This document shows positions 18,540 through 29,499 of a DNA stretch of 64,000 nucleotides, piece by piece (position 1 is the stretch's first letter; each line of letters starts with the position of its first letter). A program made the translations under genes and the position numbers. This stretch comes from Jeotgalicoccus aerolatus (GTDB lineage: Bacteria; Bacillota; Bacilli; Staphylococcales; Salinicoccaceae), in NCBI RefSeq assembly GCF_014635205.1, contig NZ_BMCN01000001.1:806001-870000 (forward strand), written 5' to 3'. The notes under the pieces are model-generated. The model was not told the origin of the DNA, did not search any database, and saw only the letters and a program-made list of their open reading frames with translations.

Positions 18540-20252
18540 TTATTTTTTATTCGGCAAGTCATCTCTGTTAAAGAAATCAGTAATCGCACCTTTAGATGAC
18601 GATGATACCATATGTGCGTATTTACCTAGCACACCTTTGGTATGAAGTGGAGGCAATACAAGTTTTTTGCGTCTTTTTTCCAGGTCTGCGTCAGAGACAT
18701 TAAACGACAATTCTTTCTTATCCTGATCAATCGTTACAATATCACCTGTTTTAATTAATGCCACGTTGCCCGCGTCCTGAGCTTCCGGGGCAATATGACC
18801 GACGACCAGTCCGTGCGTCCCCCCGCTGAATCGTCCATCGGTTAAGAGTGCAACATCTTCTCCAAGGCCTTTACCTACGATAAGGCTTGATAAGGAAAGC
18901 ATTTCCGGCATTCCCGGTCCCCCTTTTGGACCAACATAACGGACAATGACCACGTCGCCTTTAACGATGTCATTAGCCATAACCGCTTCAATCGCTTCCT
19001 GCTCGTTATCAAATACTTTTGCCTCACCGACATGGCGTCTGACTTTAACACCTGAAACTTTAGCAACCGCACCTTCGGGTGCAAGGTTTCCTTTTAAGAC
19101 GATTAATGGGCCGTCTGCACGTTTTGGATTTTCAAGCGGCATAATTACATCCTGCCCCGGTGATAAATGGTCGACTTCTGCCAAGTTCTCAGCAATCGTT
19201 TTACCAGTTACCGTCAGACAATCGCCGTGGATATATCCTTTTTCATGAAGATATTTCATTACACCCTGAACACCGCCAACATTAAACAGATCCTGGAACA
19301 CATATTTACCAGATGGTTTTAAATCGGCCAAATGAGGCACTTTTTCCTGGAATTCATTGAAATCTTCAATCGATAATTCAACTTCTGCAGCATGCGCAAT
19401 CGCAAGGAGATGCAAGATCGCATTCGTTGATCCACCAAGAGCTAATACTACAGTAATTGCATTCTCAAATGCTTCACGTGTTAAAATGTCCCTCGGATAA
19501 ATTTCTTTTTCTAAAAGATTGAGTACTGCTTTCCCCGCTTCATATACATCCTGTTCTTTTTCTTTAGTTACTGCAGGATTAGAAGCAGAACCAGGCAAGC
19601 TTAGTCCCATTGCTTCAATAGCTGCTGCCATTGTATTCGCTGTGTACATTCCACCGCAGGCACCAGGGCCGGGACAGGCAGCACATTCTACTTTTTTCAG
19701 TTCATTATCTGAAATATCTCCGTTGTTCCATTTGCCGACACCTTCAAAAACAGATACCAGGTCAATATCTTTACCTTCATGGCGTCCCGGAGCTATCGTA
19801 CCGCCGTAAACAAATACAGCTGGAACATTCGTATTGGCAATCGCAATTGCACATCCGGGCATATTTTTATCACAGCCGCCAATCGCAACGAAAGAATCAA
19901 AATTCTGACCTGCAACCATCGTTTCAATAGAATCCGCAATAATATCGCGTGACGGCAGCGAGAAGCGCATACCAGGAGTTCCCATAGCAATACCGTCCGC
20001 TACCGTAATCGTATTAAACTGTACCGGAACACCGCCTGCTTCTGATACACCTTCTTTGGCAAATTGCGCCAAATCATTTAAATGCACGTTACATGGTGTT
20101 GTTTCTGCCCAGTTGCTGACAACACCGACTTGAGGTTTTTTAAAGTTTTCATCGTTAAAGCCTACTGCACGGAGCATTGCTCTGTTAGGTGCTTTTAAGC
20201 CGATATCATCATATACATGAGAACGAATTCTTATATCTTTTTTTTCTGTCAT
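18540..20252 (-). CDS. ilvD: dihydroxy-acid dehydratase
   Basis: An Fe-S enzyme that dehydrates dihydroxy acids to 2-oxoisovalerate and 2-oxo-3-methylvalerate, the common last step before transamination. Cluster cysteines are seen in [10 protein letters not shown] and [15 protein letters not shown], and the C-terminal [11 protein letters not shown] is typical. Length 570 is normal. It is second in a two-gene unit, 38 nt after a BASS transporter, with its own terminator. It is therefore not under the T-box that controls ilvB onwards. Confidence 0.97.
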   Translation of the reverse strand: MTEKKDIRIRSHVYDDIGLKAPNRAMLRAVGFNDENFKKPQVGVVSNWAETTPCNVHLNDLAQFAKEGVSEAGGVPVQFNTITVADGIAMGTPGMRFSLPSRDIIADSIETMVAGQNFDSFVAIGGCDKNMPGCAIAIANTNVPAVFVYGGTIAPGRHEGKDIDLVSVFEGVGKWNNGDISDNELKKVECAACPGPGACGGMYTANTMAAAIEAMGLSLPGSASNPAVTKEKEQDVYEAGKAVLNLLEKEIYPRDILTREAFENAITVVLALGGSTNAILHLLAIAHAAEVELSIEDFNEFQEKVPHLADLKPSGKYVFQDLFNVGGVQGVMKYLHEKGYIHGDCLTVTGKTIAENLAEVDHLSPGQDVIMPLENPKRADGPLIVLKGNLAPEGAVAKVSGVKVRRHVGEAKVFDNEQEAIEAVMANDIVKGDVVIVRYVGPKGGPGMPEMLSLSSLIVGKGLGEDVALLTDGRFSGGTHGLVVGHIAPEAQDAGNVALIKTGDIVTIDQDKKELSFNVSDADLEKRRKKLVLPPLHTKGVLGKYAHMVSSSSKGAITDFFNRDDLPNKK

Positions 20253-20290
20253 AATAAATCCCGCCTTTTGATTATTTATTAATTCTCTTT

Positions 20291-21274
20291 TTAAGTTTCA
20301 CTGGTATTAACTTTGGACTCTTTTGAATTTGTTTCTTCGACATGTTCATCTTTACCAAGCTTGCTCAGCCAGTTTGCAATAATCGATCCGGATATATTGT
20401 GCCACACACTGAAAACTGCACCCGGCACTGCTGCGATTGGTGAGAAATGAGTCGCAGCAAGAGTAGCCGCCAGACCTGAGTTCTGCATACCGACTTCAAT
20501 CGATAATGTTTTTGAATCTTTAAGATCAAATCTGAACAGTCTCCCCAGTAAAAATCCGACCAAATAGCCGAGTAAATTATGAAGTATAACGACAGCAAAG
20601 ATTAACAGTCCTGTCGACGCAATATTTTCAACATTTGTTGAAACAACAGCTGTCACTACACCTATAATACCAACAACTGAAATAAGCGGCAGTACATCCA
20701 CTGCTTTATCAACATGAGTACCGAGCAGGTATTGTACTGCCACACCTAATGCAATCGGAATCAGGACTATTTGTATTATTGATATAAACATAGATGAAAA
20801 CGAAACAGGCAGCCAGGCGCTAGCCAGCAGCAGAGTTAAGGCCGGAGTAATTACTGGTGCTAATATAGTTGATACAGCCGTAGCTGTTACAGATAAAGCC
20901 ATGTTTCCTTTTGCCAGAAAAGTCATGACATTACTTGAAGTTCCGCCGGGTGAACAACCGACCAGAATAACACCAATAGCAATTTCTGCCGGCAGTTGGA
21001 ACAAGTATACTAGTCCTAACGCAATGAGCGGCATAATCGTATATTGTGCAACCACTAAAGTTATCACTTCTTTAGGAGCAGTAATGACTTGTTTAAAGTC
21101 TTTTAATTTTAATGTCAGCCCCATGCCGAACATAATTATTCCAAGCATTAGACTTATGTATGGAGCAAGCCATGTAAATCCGCCAGGTACTGCAAATGAC
21201 AAGACAGCAAATATTATGACCCAAATACCAAACGTATTACCTAAAAACGTACTCAATCTTATTAATGCATTCAC
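20291..21274 (-). CDS. BASS family (bile acid:sodium symporter-like) transporter
   Basis: A membrane protein of about 327 residues with nine to ten hydrophobic helices and the BASS core motifs [18 protein letters not shown] and [14 protein letters not shown]. Members carry organic anions with sodium: bile acids, pyruvate, keto acids or pantoate (PanS). The first codon is taken as GTG at 21274, because GGAGG sits 8 nt before it. An ATG five codons earlier overlaps that site. It heads the operon with ilvD, which suggests an organic acid of the branched-chain or pantothenate pathway, for instance a 2-oxo acid. That substrate is inference. CodY-like and cre-like sites lie upstream. Confidence 0.85.
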   Translation of the reverse strand: MNALIRLSTFLGNTFGIWVIIFAVLSFAVPGGFTWLAPYISLMLGIIMFGMGLTLKLKDFKQVITAPKEVITLVVAQYTIMPLIALGLVYLFQLPAEIAIGVILVGCSPGGTSSNVMTFLAKGNMALSVTATAVSTILAPVITPALTLLLASAWLPVSFSSMFISIIQIVLIPIALGVAVQYLLGTHVDKAVDVLPLISVVGIIGVVTAVVSTNVENIASTGLLIFAVVILHNLLGYLVGFLLGRLFRFDLKDSKTLSIEVGMQNSGLAATLAATHFSPIAAVPGAVFSVWHNISGSIIANWLSKLGKDEHVEETNSKESKVNTSET

Positions 21275-21308
21275 ATGTACAACCTCCATATTCTCTTTAT
21301 TAATTAAG

Positions 21309-21337
21309 TTATAAGAGGTATCATATCAGATTTTCAA
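21309..21337 (-). promoter_or_regulatory. sigma-A promoter of the BASS-ilvD operon
   Basis: Minus strand TTGAAA (21332-21337), 17-nt spacer, TTATAA (21309-21314). The start is predicted close to 21302, giving a very short leader with GGAGG. Confidence 0.65.
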
Positions 21338-21343
21338 AAAATA
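21329..21343. promoter_or_regulatory. CodY-like box overlapping the -35 of the BASS-ilvD promoter
   Basis: GATTTTCAAAAAATA matches 12 of 15 positions of AATTTTCWGAAAATT and covers the -35 hexamer, a position expected to repress. Confidence 0.55.
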
Positions 21344-21425
21344 TAGAACATGAATATTTGATTATTTAATAAATTCAGATAACTATGTATGAATATAATA
21401 TGTCATTCACTTGATTCTATCGCTT

Positions 21426-21439
21426 TGTTATCGTTTACA
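21426..21439. promoter_or_regulatory. cre-like site upstream of BASS-ilvD
   Basis: TGTTATCGTTTACA differs from the cre consensus TGWAANCGNTNWCA at one position. It is nearly identical to the cre before ilvB and lies about 125-137 nt upstream of the predicted start. Confidence 0.5.
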
Positions 21440-21473
21440 AATTCTTTAATTTTTTTGTGTAAATTTCCATAAA

Positions 21474-21508
21474 ATAAAAAAGCTGAAGGGGTAGCCTCCA
21501 GCTTTTTG
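21474..21508 (-). terminator. terminator of the DUF4064 gene
   Basis: Minus strand AAGCTGGAGG, a short loop, then CCCCTTCAGCTT and six T. Confidence 0.85.
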
Positions 21509-21516
21509 TAAAAATA

Positions 21517-22392
21517 TTAACTTCTGTTTCTGCGGTCGACATTATCTCGTCTTGTTTGAGAAGGATCTTCCATCACAGAATCATTCACATTATCAAATTC
21601 AGTTTCACTACTGCGTTTATAATCATTATTTCTAGTATCCGCAGTATTATCTACGATTTTTACATCGTCAGTGTCATCGATACGGTTAAACTGGCGCGTG
21701 CTTTCAATATCATCATTGCGAACTGAATCCGCATCATTATAACCATATTCACTATCGTTACTCTGACGTATTTTAACATCGTCTTCTCTGTCAGTCATTT
21801 GGCGGTGCTGGCCGCTGTCGCTGACTGCATTGTTTCTCTGATTGCGGTCTTTACTGTTTGTATAAGCGTCTCTGTTATTATTTAAGTCATTTGCATGATT
21901 TCTCTCGTCATAAGTGTTATCGTCACGCGGACTTTCATTTTTAATTACGAGATCTTTACGAGCAAACAGCAGAATTGCTGCAATTACAAAAAACAGTGAT
22001 GAAATCAATGTTACACCTAATGGTGCTGCAAGTATTGCTGCAATCAGCAGCAGTATACCAGAGAGAATTCTGCGTTTCATATTCAATAGACCCAGAATTG
22101 CTACGATAAGCGGCAATACCAAGTACAGTGCAACCATCCATGTATTGCCCAGCATAGAAATAGTCAAGTCAATCACTGCCTGCGGATCCGCACCTTGCAG
22201 ATTCATACCTGCCATTTCTGCTTCCATCTGTGCAGTCAGGTCATCAATCATCGCTGAATCATTCATAGTAACTAATGAGAAAAACAAAATACCTGCTGTA
22301 ATTAATAATAAGATAATCCAGCCAAACCAACCGAATATTTTTTCGGCAATGCGGCTGACAGGTTTAACAGTCTGTGTGTATTCTTTTGCCAT
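21517..22392 (-). CDS. DUF4064-type membrane protein with a long Asp/Asn/Arg-rich tail
   Basis: A 291-residue protein. Residues 1-150 hold four hydrophobic segments: one near 24-46, then three between 83 and 145 separated by short loops. This layout fits the DUF4064 family of staphylococcal membrane proteins of unknown function. From about residue 155 to the end the sequence is hydrophilic and low in complexity, dominated by D, N, R, S and T with repeated DDVK and NDN-like pieces. It is probably disordered and cytoplasmic or surface exposed. It follows the UPF0223 gene on the same strand after 68 nt and ends at a hairpin. No function is proposed. Confidence 0.75.
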   Translation of the reverse strand: MAKEYTQTVKPVSRIAEKIFGWFGWIILLLITAGILFFSLVTMNDSAMIDDLTAQMEAEMAGMNLQGADPQAVIDLTISMLGNTWMVALYLVLPLIVAILGLLNMKRRILSGILLLIAAILAAPLGVTLISSLFFVIAAILLFARKDLVIKNESPRDDNTYDERNHANDLNNNRDAYTNSKDRNQRNNAVSDSGQHRQMTDREDDVKIRQSNDSEYGYNDADSVRNDDIESTRQFNRIDDTDDVKIVDNTADTRNNDYKRSSETEFDNVNDSVMEDPSQTRRDNVDRRNRS

Positions 22393-22460
22393 AATAAGCC
22401 TCCTAAATTGTCTTTATAAATTAATACCCATAGTTGCATAAGTTTAATCAATTTAGGCAA

Positions 22461-22736
22461 TTACGGTTTAATAATATCTGCAGCTTCTGCAGTTTTAAGC
22501 TGTTTAATCAACAAATACGGTACATAGCCGCTGGCTTTTTCATATTCTTTAAACATTTTCTTTTCTTCGGATTTTGACGGGACAATTTCTTTGAAATCAT
22601 TGTATGCTTCTTCAAATTTCCCAGCCAGCACCCCTTCTTCATAACCGATCTCAACTGCCTGATAAAAAGACATGACATGCAAAATTTCTTCCGTAGTCCA
22701 GTCAGAATCCAGCGGATAAGAGTATTCTTCATTCAT
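22461..22736 (-). CDS. UPF0223 family protein (YktA-like)
   Basis: A 91-residue acidic protein of the UPF0223 family (Bacillus YktA), with the characteristic YPLDSDWTTEEILHVMSFYQ at the N-terminus and FKEIVPSKSEEKKMFKEYE in the middle. Its function is unknown. The start is the ATG at 22736: GGAGGT precedes it by 7-8 nt, whereas an ATG five codons upstream would place that site inside the gene. It is downstream of pdhD but separated from it by a terminator. Confidence 0.88.
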   Translation of the reverse strand: MNEEYSYPLDSDWTTEEILHVMSFYQAVEIGYEEGVLAGKFEEAYNDFKEIVPSKSEEKKMFKEYEKASGYVPYLLIKQLKTAEAADIIKP

Positions 22737-22752
22737 AATATATACCTCCACA

Positions 22753-22788
22753 TAAAATAAAGACCAGAGCAGTACACCCTGGCCTTTA
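22753..22788 (-). terminator. terminator of the pdh operon
   Basis: Minus strand AAAGGCCAGGG / CTCTGGTCTTT, with two G-T pairs, then ATTTTAT. Confidence 0.75.
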
Positions 22789-22800
22789 AAGTTTATAAAA

Positions 22801-24207
22801 TTACATTGAGTGAATCGGACGTCCTAAAGCAACTTCTGCTGCTTCCATCGGAATTTCACCTAATGTGGGATGTGCGTGAATTGTTAACGCGATATCTTCA
22901 AGAGTCATGCCCGTTTCAACTGCAAGTCCGAGTTCAGAAATAATGTCTGAAGCACCGTTACCTGCTACTTGAGCACCGATTACAAGACCGTCTTCTTTAC
23001 GCGCCACAACTTTTACAAAACCATCTGTTTTGTTAAGTCCTAATGCACGGCCGTTTGCCTGGAACGGGAATTTACCAGTTGAAACTTCAATGCCTTTATC
23101 TTTAGCTTGTTTTTCGTTGTAGCCAACTGTCGCAAGTTCAGGTTCAGTAAAGCATACTGCAGGCATAGCGATGTAATCTACTTCAGATTTTTCACCGGCA
23201 ATTGCTTCTGCTGCTACTTTACCTTCATAGCTTGCTTTGTGAGCTAGAGGCAGTCCGTCTACGATATCACCGATAGCATAGATATTAGAAATACTTGAAC
23301 GGGACTGTTTATCTACGTCGATCAGTCCGCGGTCAGTCATCTTGATGCCCAGCTCTTCTAATCCAAGCTCATCAGTATTTGGTTTACGGCCAACTGTAAC
23401 GAGTACATAGTCCGCTTCGATTTCCTGTGTTTCGCCTTTAGCTTCGTATGTGACTTTAACACCATTTTCTGTTTCTTCAGCAGATTTAGCCATTGCTTTA
23501 GTAACTACAGTCGCATTTTTAGCTTTAAGATTTTTCTTAACAAGCTGAGTCATTTGTTTTTCAAATCCGCCTAAAATGTCGTCTGTACCTTCTAAAATAG
23601 TCACTTCAGTACCAAAGTTTGCGTATGCAGAACCAAGCTCAGTACCGATGTAGCCTCCGCCGATAACAACAAGTTTTTCAGGCGCTTCTTCAAGTGAAAG
23701 TGCACCAGTTGAATCTAAAATGCGGCCGCCGAATTTAAAGCCTGGAATTTCGATTGGACGTGAACCTGTAGCGATGATTGCATTTTTATACTCATAAGTT
23801 TGTGACTGCTTATCATCCATTACTTTAAGTTTGCTGTCGTCTACGAAATACGCTTCGCCTTTAACAACGTTAACTTTGTTGCCTTTTAACAGCATGTCTA
23901 CGCCGCCGACAAGTTTGTTTACTACGCTGTCTTTAAATTCCTGAACTTTAGAGAAGTCTAATTTAACTCCTTCTGTAATAACACCCATGTCTTCAGAATT
24001 TTGAGCTTCCTGGTAACGGTGTGCTGATGAAATCATCGCTTTAGACGGGATACACCCGACGTTTAAGCAGACACCGCCGACATTTTCTTTTTCAACTATT
24101 GTTACACTTTGACCAAGCTGCGCTGCACGGATTGCAGCGACATAACCGCCGGGTCCTGCACCAATTACAATTGTATCTGTTTCAATAGGAAAATCTCCAA
24201 CTACCAT
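22801..24207 (-). CDS. pdhD: dihydrolipoyl dehydrogenase (E3 of PDH)
   Basis: A flavoenzyme that reoxidises the dihydrolipoyl group of E2 with NAD. The FAD site [17 protein letters not shown] is at about residues 16-32. The redox disulfide C47/C52 sits in [13 protein letters not shown], the NAD site is [10 protein letters not shown], and the catalytic HAHPTLGE is near the C-terminus. Length 468 is normal. It is last in the pdhABCD operon, 5 nt after pdhC, and may also serve other 2-oxo acid dehydrogenases. Confidence 0.97.
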   Translation of the reverse strand: MVVGDFPIETDTIVIGAGPGGYVAAIRAAQLGQSVTIVEKENVGGVCLNVGCIPSKAMISSAHRYQEAQNSEDMGVITEGVKLDFSKVQEFKDSVVNKLVGGVDMLLKGNKVNVVKGEAYFVDDSKLKVMDDKQSQTYEYKNAIIATGSRPIEIPGFKFGGRILDSTGALSLEEAPEKLVVIGGGYIGTELGSAYANFGTEVTILEGTDDILGGFEKQMTQLVKKNLKAKNATVVTKAMAKSAEETENGVKVTYEAKGETQEIEADYVLVTVGRKPNTDELGLEELGIKMTDRGLIDVDKQSRSSISNIYAIGDIVDGLPLAHKASYEGKVAAEAIAGEKSEVDYIAMPAVCFTEPELATVGYNEKQAKDKGIEVSTGKFPFQANGRALGLNKTDGFVKVVARKEDGLVIGAQVAGNGASDIISELGLAVETGMTLEDIALTIHAHPTLGEIPMEAAEVALGRPIHSM

Positions 24208-24212
24208 TTAAA

Positions 24213-25523
24213 CTACCCCTCCATTAATAATAAATCAGGATTATTAAGCAAACGCTTAATGTGATTCAATGCATTTTGAGCTGTTGCGCCGTCAATTTGT
24301 CTATGATCATAGCTTAGTGACAGTGCCAGTACACGAGCTGCTACAATTTCGCCATCTCTGACAACAGGCTGTTCTTCAATACGTCCAATTCCTAAAATAG
24401 CAACTTCAGGCTGGTTTATAACTGGTGTAAACCATTTACCGCCTGCAGAACCAAGGTTGGAAATTGTTACAGATCCGCCTTTCATTTCATCAGATGAGAG
24501 TTTGCCATCTCGCGCTTTACCCGCTAAGTCGTTAATTTCATCCGAAATTTCAAACATAGACAGTTTATCAGCATCTTTAACAACAGGCACAACTAAGCCT
24601 TTTTCTGTGTCTGCTGCAATACCTACATTATAATAATGTTTCTGAATGACTTCAAATGTTTCGTTATCAATTGAAGTATTTAATTCCGGATATTTTTTCA
24701 ATGCTGACACAAGAGCTTTAACAACATAAGGAAGGAATGTCAGTTTGACACCCTGCTCTGCTGCAATTTCTTTAAATTTCTTGCGGTGTGCCCACAATGC
24801 ATCGACTTCTACTTCATCAATGTGAGATACGTGCGGAGAAGTGTGTTTAGAATTTACCATTGCTTTAGCAATTGCTTTTCTCATTCCGCTCATTTTCTCG
24901 CGCGTTTCAAGATCGCCGGCTGCTTGTTTACGAGCTGCAGGCGCTTGTTCTGACTGTTCTTCAGTTGAAGCTGCTTCGCTTGCCGTCTCTGCAGACACTT
25001 GTGAATCACTTCCGAAGTTTTCAATATCTTCTTTAAGGATGCGTCCATTTTTCCCCGTTCCGGTTACTTCTTTAATATTCACATCATTTTCACGTGCAAA
25101 TTTACGGACAGAAGGCATTGCTATAACAATTTTATCACTGTCAGCTGATGCTTCTTTTTGCGCTTCTTTATTTGGAGATTCTTCAGAAGCTTCTTTTTCA
25201 TCCGCTGGTTTTGCTGCATCGTCTTCCTGTTTTGAATCTGTTTTTTCAGTTGGTTCAGCCGCTTCTTCTGAGGCTGTGTCTTCACTGCCGTCGTCTATTG
25301 TTACAATAGTCGTGCCGACCGTCGTGACTTCGCCTTCTTCGACATGAATCTTAGAAATCGTACCATCTACAGGTGATGGAATTTCTACGACTGCTTTATC
25401 GTTTTGAATTTCGACTAATACATCATCTTCGCTAATTTTATCGCCTTCGGCTACTAGCCATTTAGCAATTTCCCCTTCGTGAATTCCTTCACCGATGTCC
25501 GGGAGCTTAAATTCAAATGCCAT
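24213..25523 (-). CDS. pdhC: dihydrolipoamide acetyltransferase (E2 of PDH)
   Basis: The core of the PDH complex. One lipoyl domain occupies residues 1-80 with the lipoylated K43 in [13 protein letters not shown] long Glu/Ala/Ser/Lys-rich linker follows (about 80-130), then a peripheral subunit-binding domain from [15 protein letters not shown]. Another linker follows, and the catalytic domain with [11 protein letters not shown] near the C-terminus. A total of 436 residues with a single lipoyl domain is typical of Gram-positive E2. It lies between pdhB and pdhD. Confidence 0.96.
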   Translation of the reverse strand: MAFEFKLPDIGEGIHEGEIAKWLVAEGDKISEDDVLVEIQNDKAVVEIPSPVDGTISKIHVEEGEVTTVGTTIVTIDDGSEDTASEEAAEPTEKTDSKQEDDAAKPADEKEASEESPNKEAQKEASADSDKIVIAMPSVRKFARENDVNIKEVTGTGKNGRILKEDIENFGSDSQVSAETASEAASTEEQSEQAPAARKQAAGDLETREKMSGMRKAIAKAMVNSKHTSPHVSHIDEVEVDALWAHRKKFKEIAAEQGVKLTFLPYVVKALVSALKKYPELNTSIDNETFEVIQKHYYNVGIAADTEKGLVVPVVKDADKLSMFEISDEINDLAGKARDGKLSSDEMKGGSVTISNLGSAGGKWFTPVINQPEVAILGIGRIEEQPVVRDGEIVAARVLALSLSYDHRQIDGATAQNALNHIKRLLNNPDLLLMEG

Positions 25524-25547
25524 AATTATTCCTCCTATTTATAGACT

Positions 25548-26525
25548 TTAGAAATCTAACACTTCTTTTGCACGTTCAATAATATCATCTTTGTTTGGCA
25601 GCCATACACTTTCAGCCTGTGTGAACGGATATACAGTATCAGGTGCAGTCACGCGTTTGATTGGCGCTTCGAGGTGTAGTATCGCACGTTCTGACAGTTC
25701 AGATACTACATTCGCTGCAACCCCTGCCTGGCGCTGCGCTTCCTGAATAACTACTGCTCTGTTAGTTTTCTTAACTGATTCGATTAAAGTCTCATAATCT
25801 ACAGGAGATACTGTGCGGAGATCGATTACTTCAGCGCTGATGTTTTCTTTAGCAAGTTCTTCAGCTGCTTTCATTGATTCCTGCACCATTGCACCATATG
25901 CAATCAGTGTTACGTCTGAACCTTCCTGTTTAACACTTGCTTTGCCGATTTCAACTTCATATTCCTCTTCAGGAACGTCTTCACGGAATGAGCGGTATAA
26001 TTTCATGTGTTCTAAGAAAATAACCGGATCGTTAGAGCGGATTGCTGAGATTAATAATCCTTTAGCATCTGTCGGGTTAGACGGAATAACAACGCGCAGT
26101 CCAGGAGTCTGGGCCATCAGCCCTTCTAATGAGTCTGCGTGAAGTTCAGGTGTATTAACGCCGCCGCCGAATGGCGCACGAATAACAATTGGAGTCGATT
26201 TGCTGGCACCAGAACGCACTCTGTGACGAGCGATTTGACCGGCAATTCCGTCCATAGCTTCAAATAAGAAACCAAAGAATTGGATTTCAACAATCGGACG
26301 GTAGTTTTCTAAAGTTAAGCCTAAACCTAATGACACTATACCGCTCTCTGCAAGCGGTGTATCGAATACACGGTCGACGCCAAATTCTTCCTGCAAGCCT
26401 TCTGTCGCACGGAATACCCCGCCGTTAACACCAATATCCTCACCAAATAAGAGGACATTTTCGTCATTTTTCAGTTCTGTAGCCATTGCATTAGTAATTG
26501 CTTGTATCATTGTCATTTGTGCCAT
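25548..26525 (-). CDS. pdhB: pyruvate dehydrogenase E1 component, beta subunit
   Basis: Together with PdhA it forms the alpha2beta2 E1 that decarboxylates pyruvate on ThDP. The 325-residue length and the segments [29 protein letters not shown] and [16 protein letters not shown] are typical of E1-beta. It starts 2 nt before the pdhA stop region ends, an almost overlapping junction that implies coupled translation. Confidence 0.97.
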   Translation of the reverse strand: MAQMTMIQAITNAMATELKNDENVLLFGEDIGVNGGVFRATEGLQEEFGVDRVFDTPLAESGIVSLGLGLTLENYRPIVEIQFFGFLFEAMDGIAGQIARHRVRSGASKSTPIVIRAPFGGGVNTPELHADSLEGLMAQTPGLRVVIPSNPTDAKGLLISAIRSNDPVIFLEHMKLYRSFREDVPEEEYEVEIGKASVKQEGSDVTLIAYGAMVQESMKAAEELAKENISAEVIDLRTVSPVDYETLIESVKKTNRAVVIQEAQRQAGVAANVVSELSERAILHLEAPIKRVTAPDTVYPFTQAESVWLPNKDDIIERAKEVLDF

Positions 26526-26527
26526 AA

Positions 26528-27640
<1,113 letters not shown>

Positions 27641-27686
27641 TCACAATCCCTTCTAATTTGTTTTCATTATCTTCATCTTATCACAC

Positions 27687-27702
27687 TACTGTTCTAACAG
27701 TA
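27687..27702. promoter_or_regulatory. dyad upstream of pdhA
   Basis: TACTGTTCTAACAGTA is a 16-bp inverted repeat with perfect 7-bp arms, 53-68 nt before the pdhA start. It lies in the spacer of a possible promoter: TTGATT, 17 nt, TGTGAT on the minus strand. It looks like an operator; the regulator is unknown. Confidence 0.4.
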
Positions 27703-27715
27703 AATCAAATACAGG

Positions 27716-27781
27716 TATAACAGATTGATACAGTTCATGTCTGGCAACGTTTTCAATAATGATACAGTTAAATCTGTTATA
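27716..27781. promoter_or_regulatory. repeat cluster with cre-like site upstream of pdhA
   Basis: Inverted arms TATAACAGATT (27716-27726) and AATCTGTTATA (27771-27781) enclose two direct repeats TGATACAGTT (27726-27735 and 27760-27769). Between those lies a cre-like TGGCAACGTTTTCA (27742-27755), which on the minus strand reads TGAAAACGTTGCCA. A minus-strand TTGAAA inside the cre could serve as a -35. CcpA control is plausible; the rest is unexplained. Confidence 0.45.
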
Positions 27782-27797
27782 GTAACACTTACGATTA

Positions 27798-28427
27798 TTA
27801 GTTATTTTCAAATATTTGTTCTATTTCGCCTTTTAACTGGTTAATCTTCTCAGTTTCTGATGCAAAACGTTCTGTTGCTTCACTAATCGGTTCATTATAT
27901 TCTGCAATTGTATTTAAATGTTCGTCTACAGTATCCTGTGTTATATCTTCTTCACCTAAATATTCAAACAGCGCCTGCTCCGCATTCAATGCTTCTGTAT
28001 ATGTATCAGTCATAGAACCGTGCGCATCGTAGCGTGCGTCCATGGATGTAATCAGCGAGTCAGCCTGTTTCTTATATTCCTCATTCGAAATATTTTCTGC
28101 AGCATCTCTGGCACTGTCAAATACTTCGTTCGATGATTCAATCAATGTGCTTTCTTCCTGCAAAAGTTCGAGGCGCTGTTCAGTATTCTCTGTCAGCTCA
28201 CTGCTTATGTTGTTTATATCTTCAATAGATGCCTCATTCAGCTCTTCCTGCAGCGCAGCCTTTTCCCCTTCCAGCGTATTGTACTGTTCGTTTAATTCAC
28301 CAAGTCCTTCTTCTTCTGATAAACTCGCAGCAAATTCATCATAAAAATCATTCAGTTCTGATTCAGCATTGCTGCAGCCGCTTAAAAACAGTGCTGAACC
28401 TGCGATAAATAATAAAAATTTCTTCAC
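27798..28427 (-). CDS. YkyA family lipoprotein
   Basis: A 209-residue lipoprotein with N-terminal MKKFLLFIAGSALFLSGC and the lipobox cysteine at C18. The mature part is acidic and almost wholly alpha-helical with heptad-like Glu/Leu patterns, suggesting a coiled coil. This matches the YkyA family (PF10368), encoded next to pdhA in Bacillus and Staphylococcus as here. Its function is unclear; it was once called a cell-wall binding protein. It is upstream of pdhA on the same strand, but the long repeat-bearing gap suggests separate control. Confidence 0.88.
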   Translation of the reverse strand: MKKFLLFIAGSALFLSGCSNAESELNDFYDEFAASLSEEEGLGELNEQYNTLEGEKAALQEELNEASIEDINNISSELTENTEQRLELLQEESTLIESSNEVFDSARDAAENISNEEYKKQADSLITSMDARYDAHGSMTDTYTEALNAEQALFEYLGEEDITQDTVDEHLNTIAEYNEPISEATERFASETEKINQLKGEIEQIFENN

Positions 28428-28535
28428 TAGAAATGTACCTCCGTAGTATTTAGGTTTAGTCAGTATTTACAATACCATTTTAACTTAAATGTATTGTATA
28501 ATAAACCAAGTGTTTGAAACAAAGGAGGTTTTATC

Positions 28536-29087
28536 GTGCTTACTATGAAAGATATTGTGCGCGACGGTCACCCTATGCTGCGTAAAAAAGTAGATGAAGT
28601 GACATCGATTGATGCACAAACAATAGAAGAATTAAAGAGCATGAGAGAATATCTGATTAATTCACAAGATCCTGATCTGAGTGAAAAATATTCTCTCAGA
28701 CCGGGTGTCGGCCTTGCCGCACCGCAAATCGGTCTCGACAAACGCATGATTGCGATCTATGTTGCTGATGAAGACGGCAAACCGGAATATGACTACATGC
28801 TGATTAATCCTAAAGTAAAAAGCCATTCTGTTAATGAAACGTTTTTACCTAACGGCGAAGGCTGCCTGAGTGTTGACGAAGAATACGAAGGCATTGTTCA
28901 GCGTAAAAAACGGATCCGCATCAGTGCACAAAACATTAACGGTGAACAGATTGAAATTAAAGCTAAGGGCTTTTTAGCTGTCGTTCTCCAGCACGAACTT
29001 GATCATTTAGACGGAGTAATGTTTTACGATCACATCGATAAAAATGCGCCGTTTGATCCAACAGATAATGCTCAGCCGCTGGAATAA
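28536..29087 (+). CDS. def: peptide deformylase
   Basis: Removes the formyl group from nascent proteins in the cytosol. All three motifs are present: GVGLAAPQIG at 57-66, EGCLS at 108-112 and HELDH at 153-157; the metal ligands are C110, H153 and H157. Length 183 and the insertion after residue 40 fit the type II enzymes of Firmicutes. The start is GTG at 28536, eight bases after a perfect AAAGGAGG. It is divergent from ykyA and ended by a hairpin. Confidence 0.96.
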   Translation: MLTMKDIVRDGHPMLRKKVDEVTSIDAQTIEELKSMREYLINSQDPDLSEKYSLRPGVGLAAPQIGLDKRMIAIYVADEDGKPEYDYMLINPKVKSHSVNETFLPNGEGCLSVDEEYEGIVQRKKRIRISAQNINGEQIEIKAKGFLAVVLQHELDHLDGVMFYDHIDKNAPFDPTDNAQPLE

Positions 29088-29097
29088 GGCGGAGTAA

Positions 29098-29134
29098 AAA
29101 AGACGGTAGCTGATTGCAATCAGCTACCGTCTTT
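29098..29134. terminator. terminator of def (and of the convergent small gene)
   Basis: Arms AAAGACGGTAGCTGA and TCAGCTACCGTCTTT with a 4-nt loop, A-tract and T-tract on either side. Confidence 0.9.
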
Positions 29135-29137
29135 TGA

Positions 29138-29410
29138 TTAAATAAATTCATCTTTTCTGACATTAAAATAAATATTTTCCTTATTCAACTCAGCAGTCAG
29201 TGTCTTCATCTCTTCTTCGTTAATAAATACAGGATCTTCTCCGTGGGGCATATACATATCGGTATTCGTATCTTCATTACTTCCGTAATCATCATATAAA
29301 TAATTCATGATGATCCGCTCATCTCTAATATTGAACTCGATTCCCTTAAACATTTTGTCTGTACGCAGCTTTTCATTTTGGATTCTCGACATTATCTGTT
29401 CTGTATTCAA
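29138..29410 (-). CDS. conserved hypothetical protein, 90 residues
   Basis: A small acidic protein without membrane segments or a motif I recognise. It contains an Asp/Asn/Thr-rich middle (residues 43-60, YGSNEDTNTDMYMPHGED) flanked by predicted strand and helix segments. The start is TTG at 29410, supported by GGGAGGGGAAAC directly before it. It converges on def and shares its terminator, and it diverges from the micro-gene at 29500. The well-placed ribosome site and tight fit between neighbours argue that it is real. I cannot name a function. Confidence 0.6.
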   Translation of the reverse strand: MNTEQIMSRIQNEKLRTDKMFKGIEFNIRDERIIMNYLYDDYGSNEDTNTDMYMPHGEDPVFINEEEMKTLTAELNKENIYFNVRKDEFI

Positions 29411-29442
29411 AGTTTCCCCTCCCTCTTCCTATTATAAAGTCT

Positions 29443-29471
29443 TTGCAAGTACTGAGTCTATATTGTAAAAT
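29443..29471 (+). promoter_or_regulatory. sigma-A promoter of the 31-residue peptide gene
   Basis: TTGCAA (29443-29448), exactly 17 nt, TAAAAT (29466-29471). It predicts a start near 29478 and a leader of about 22 nt containing AAGGG. Confidence 0.65.
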
Positions 29472-29499
29472 GAGAATAAGTATATAAGGGCGTGATAGT

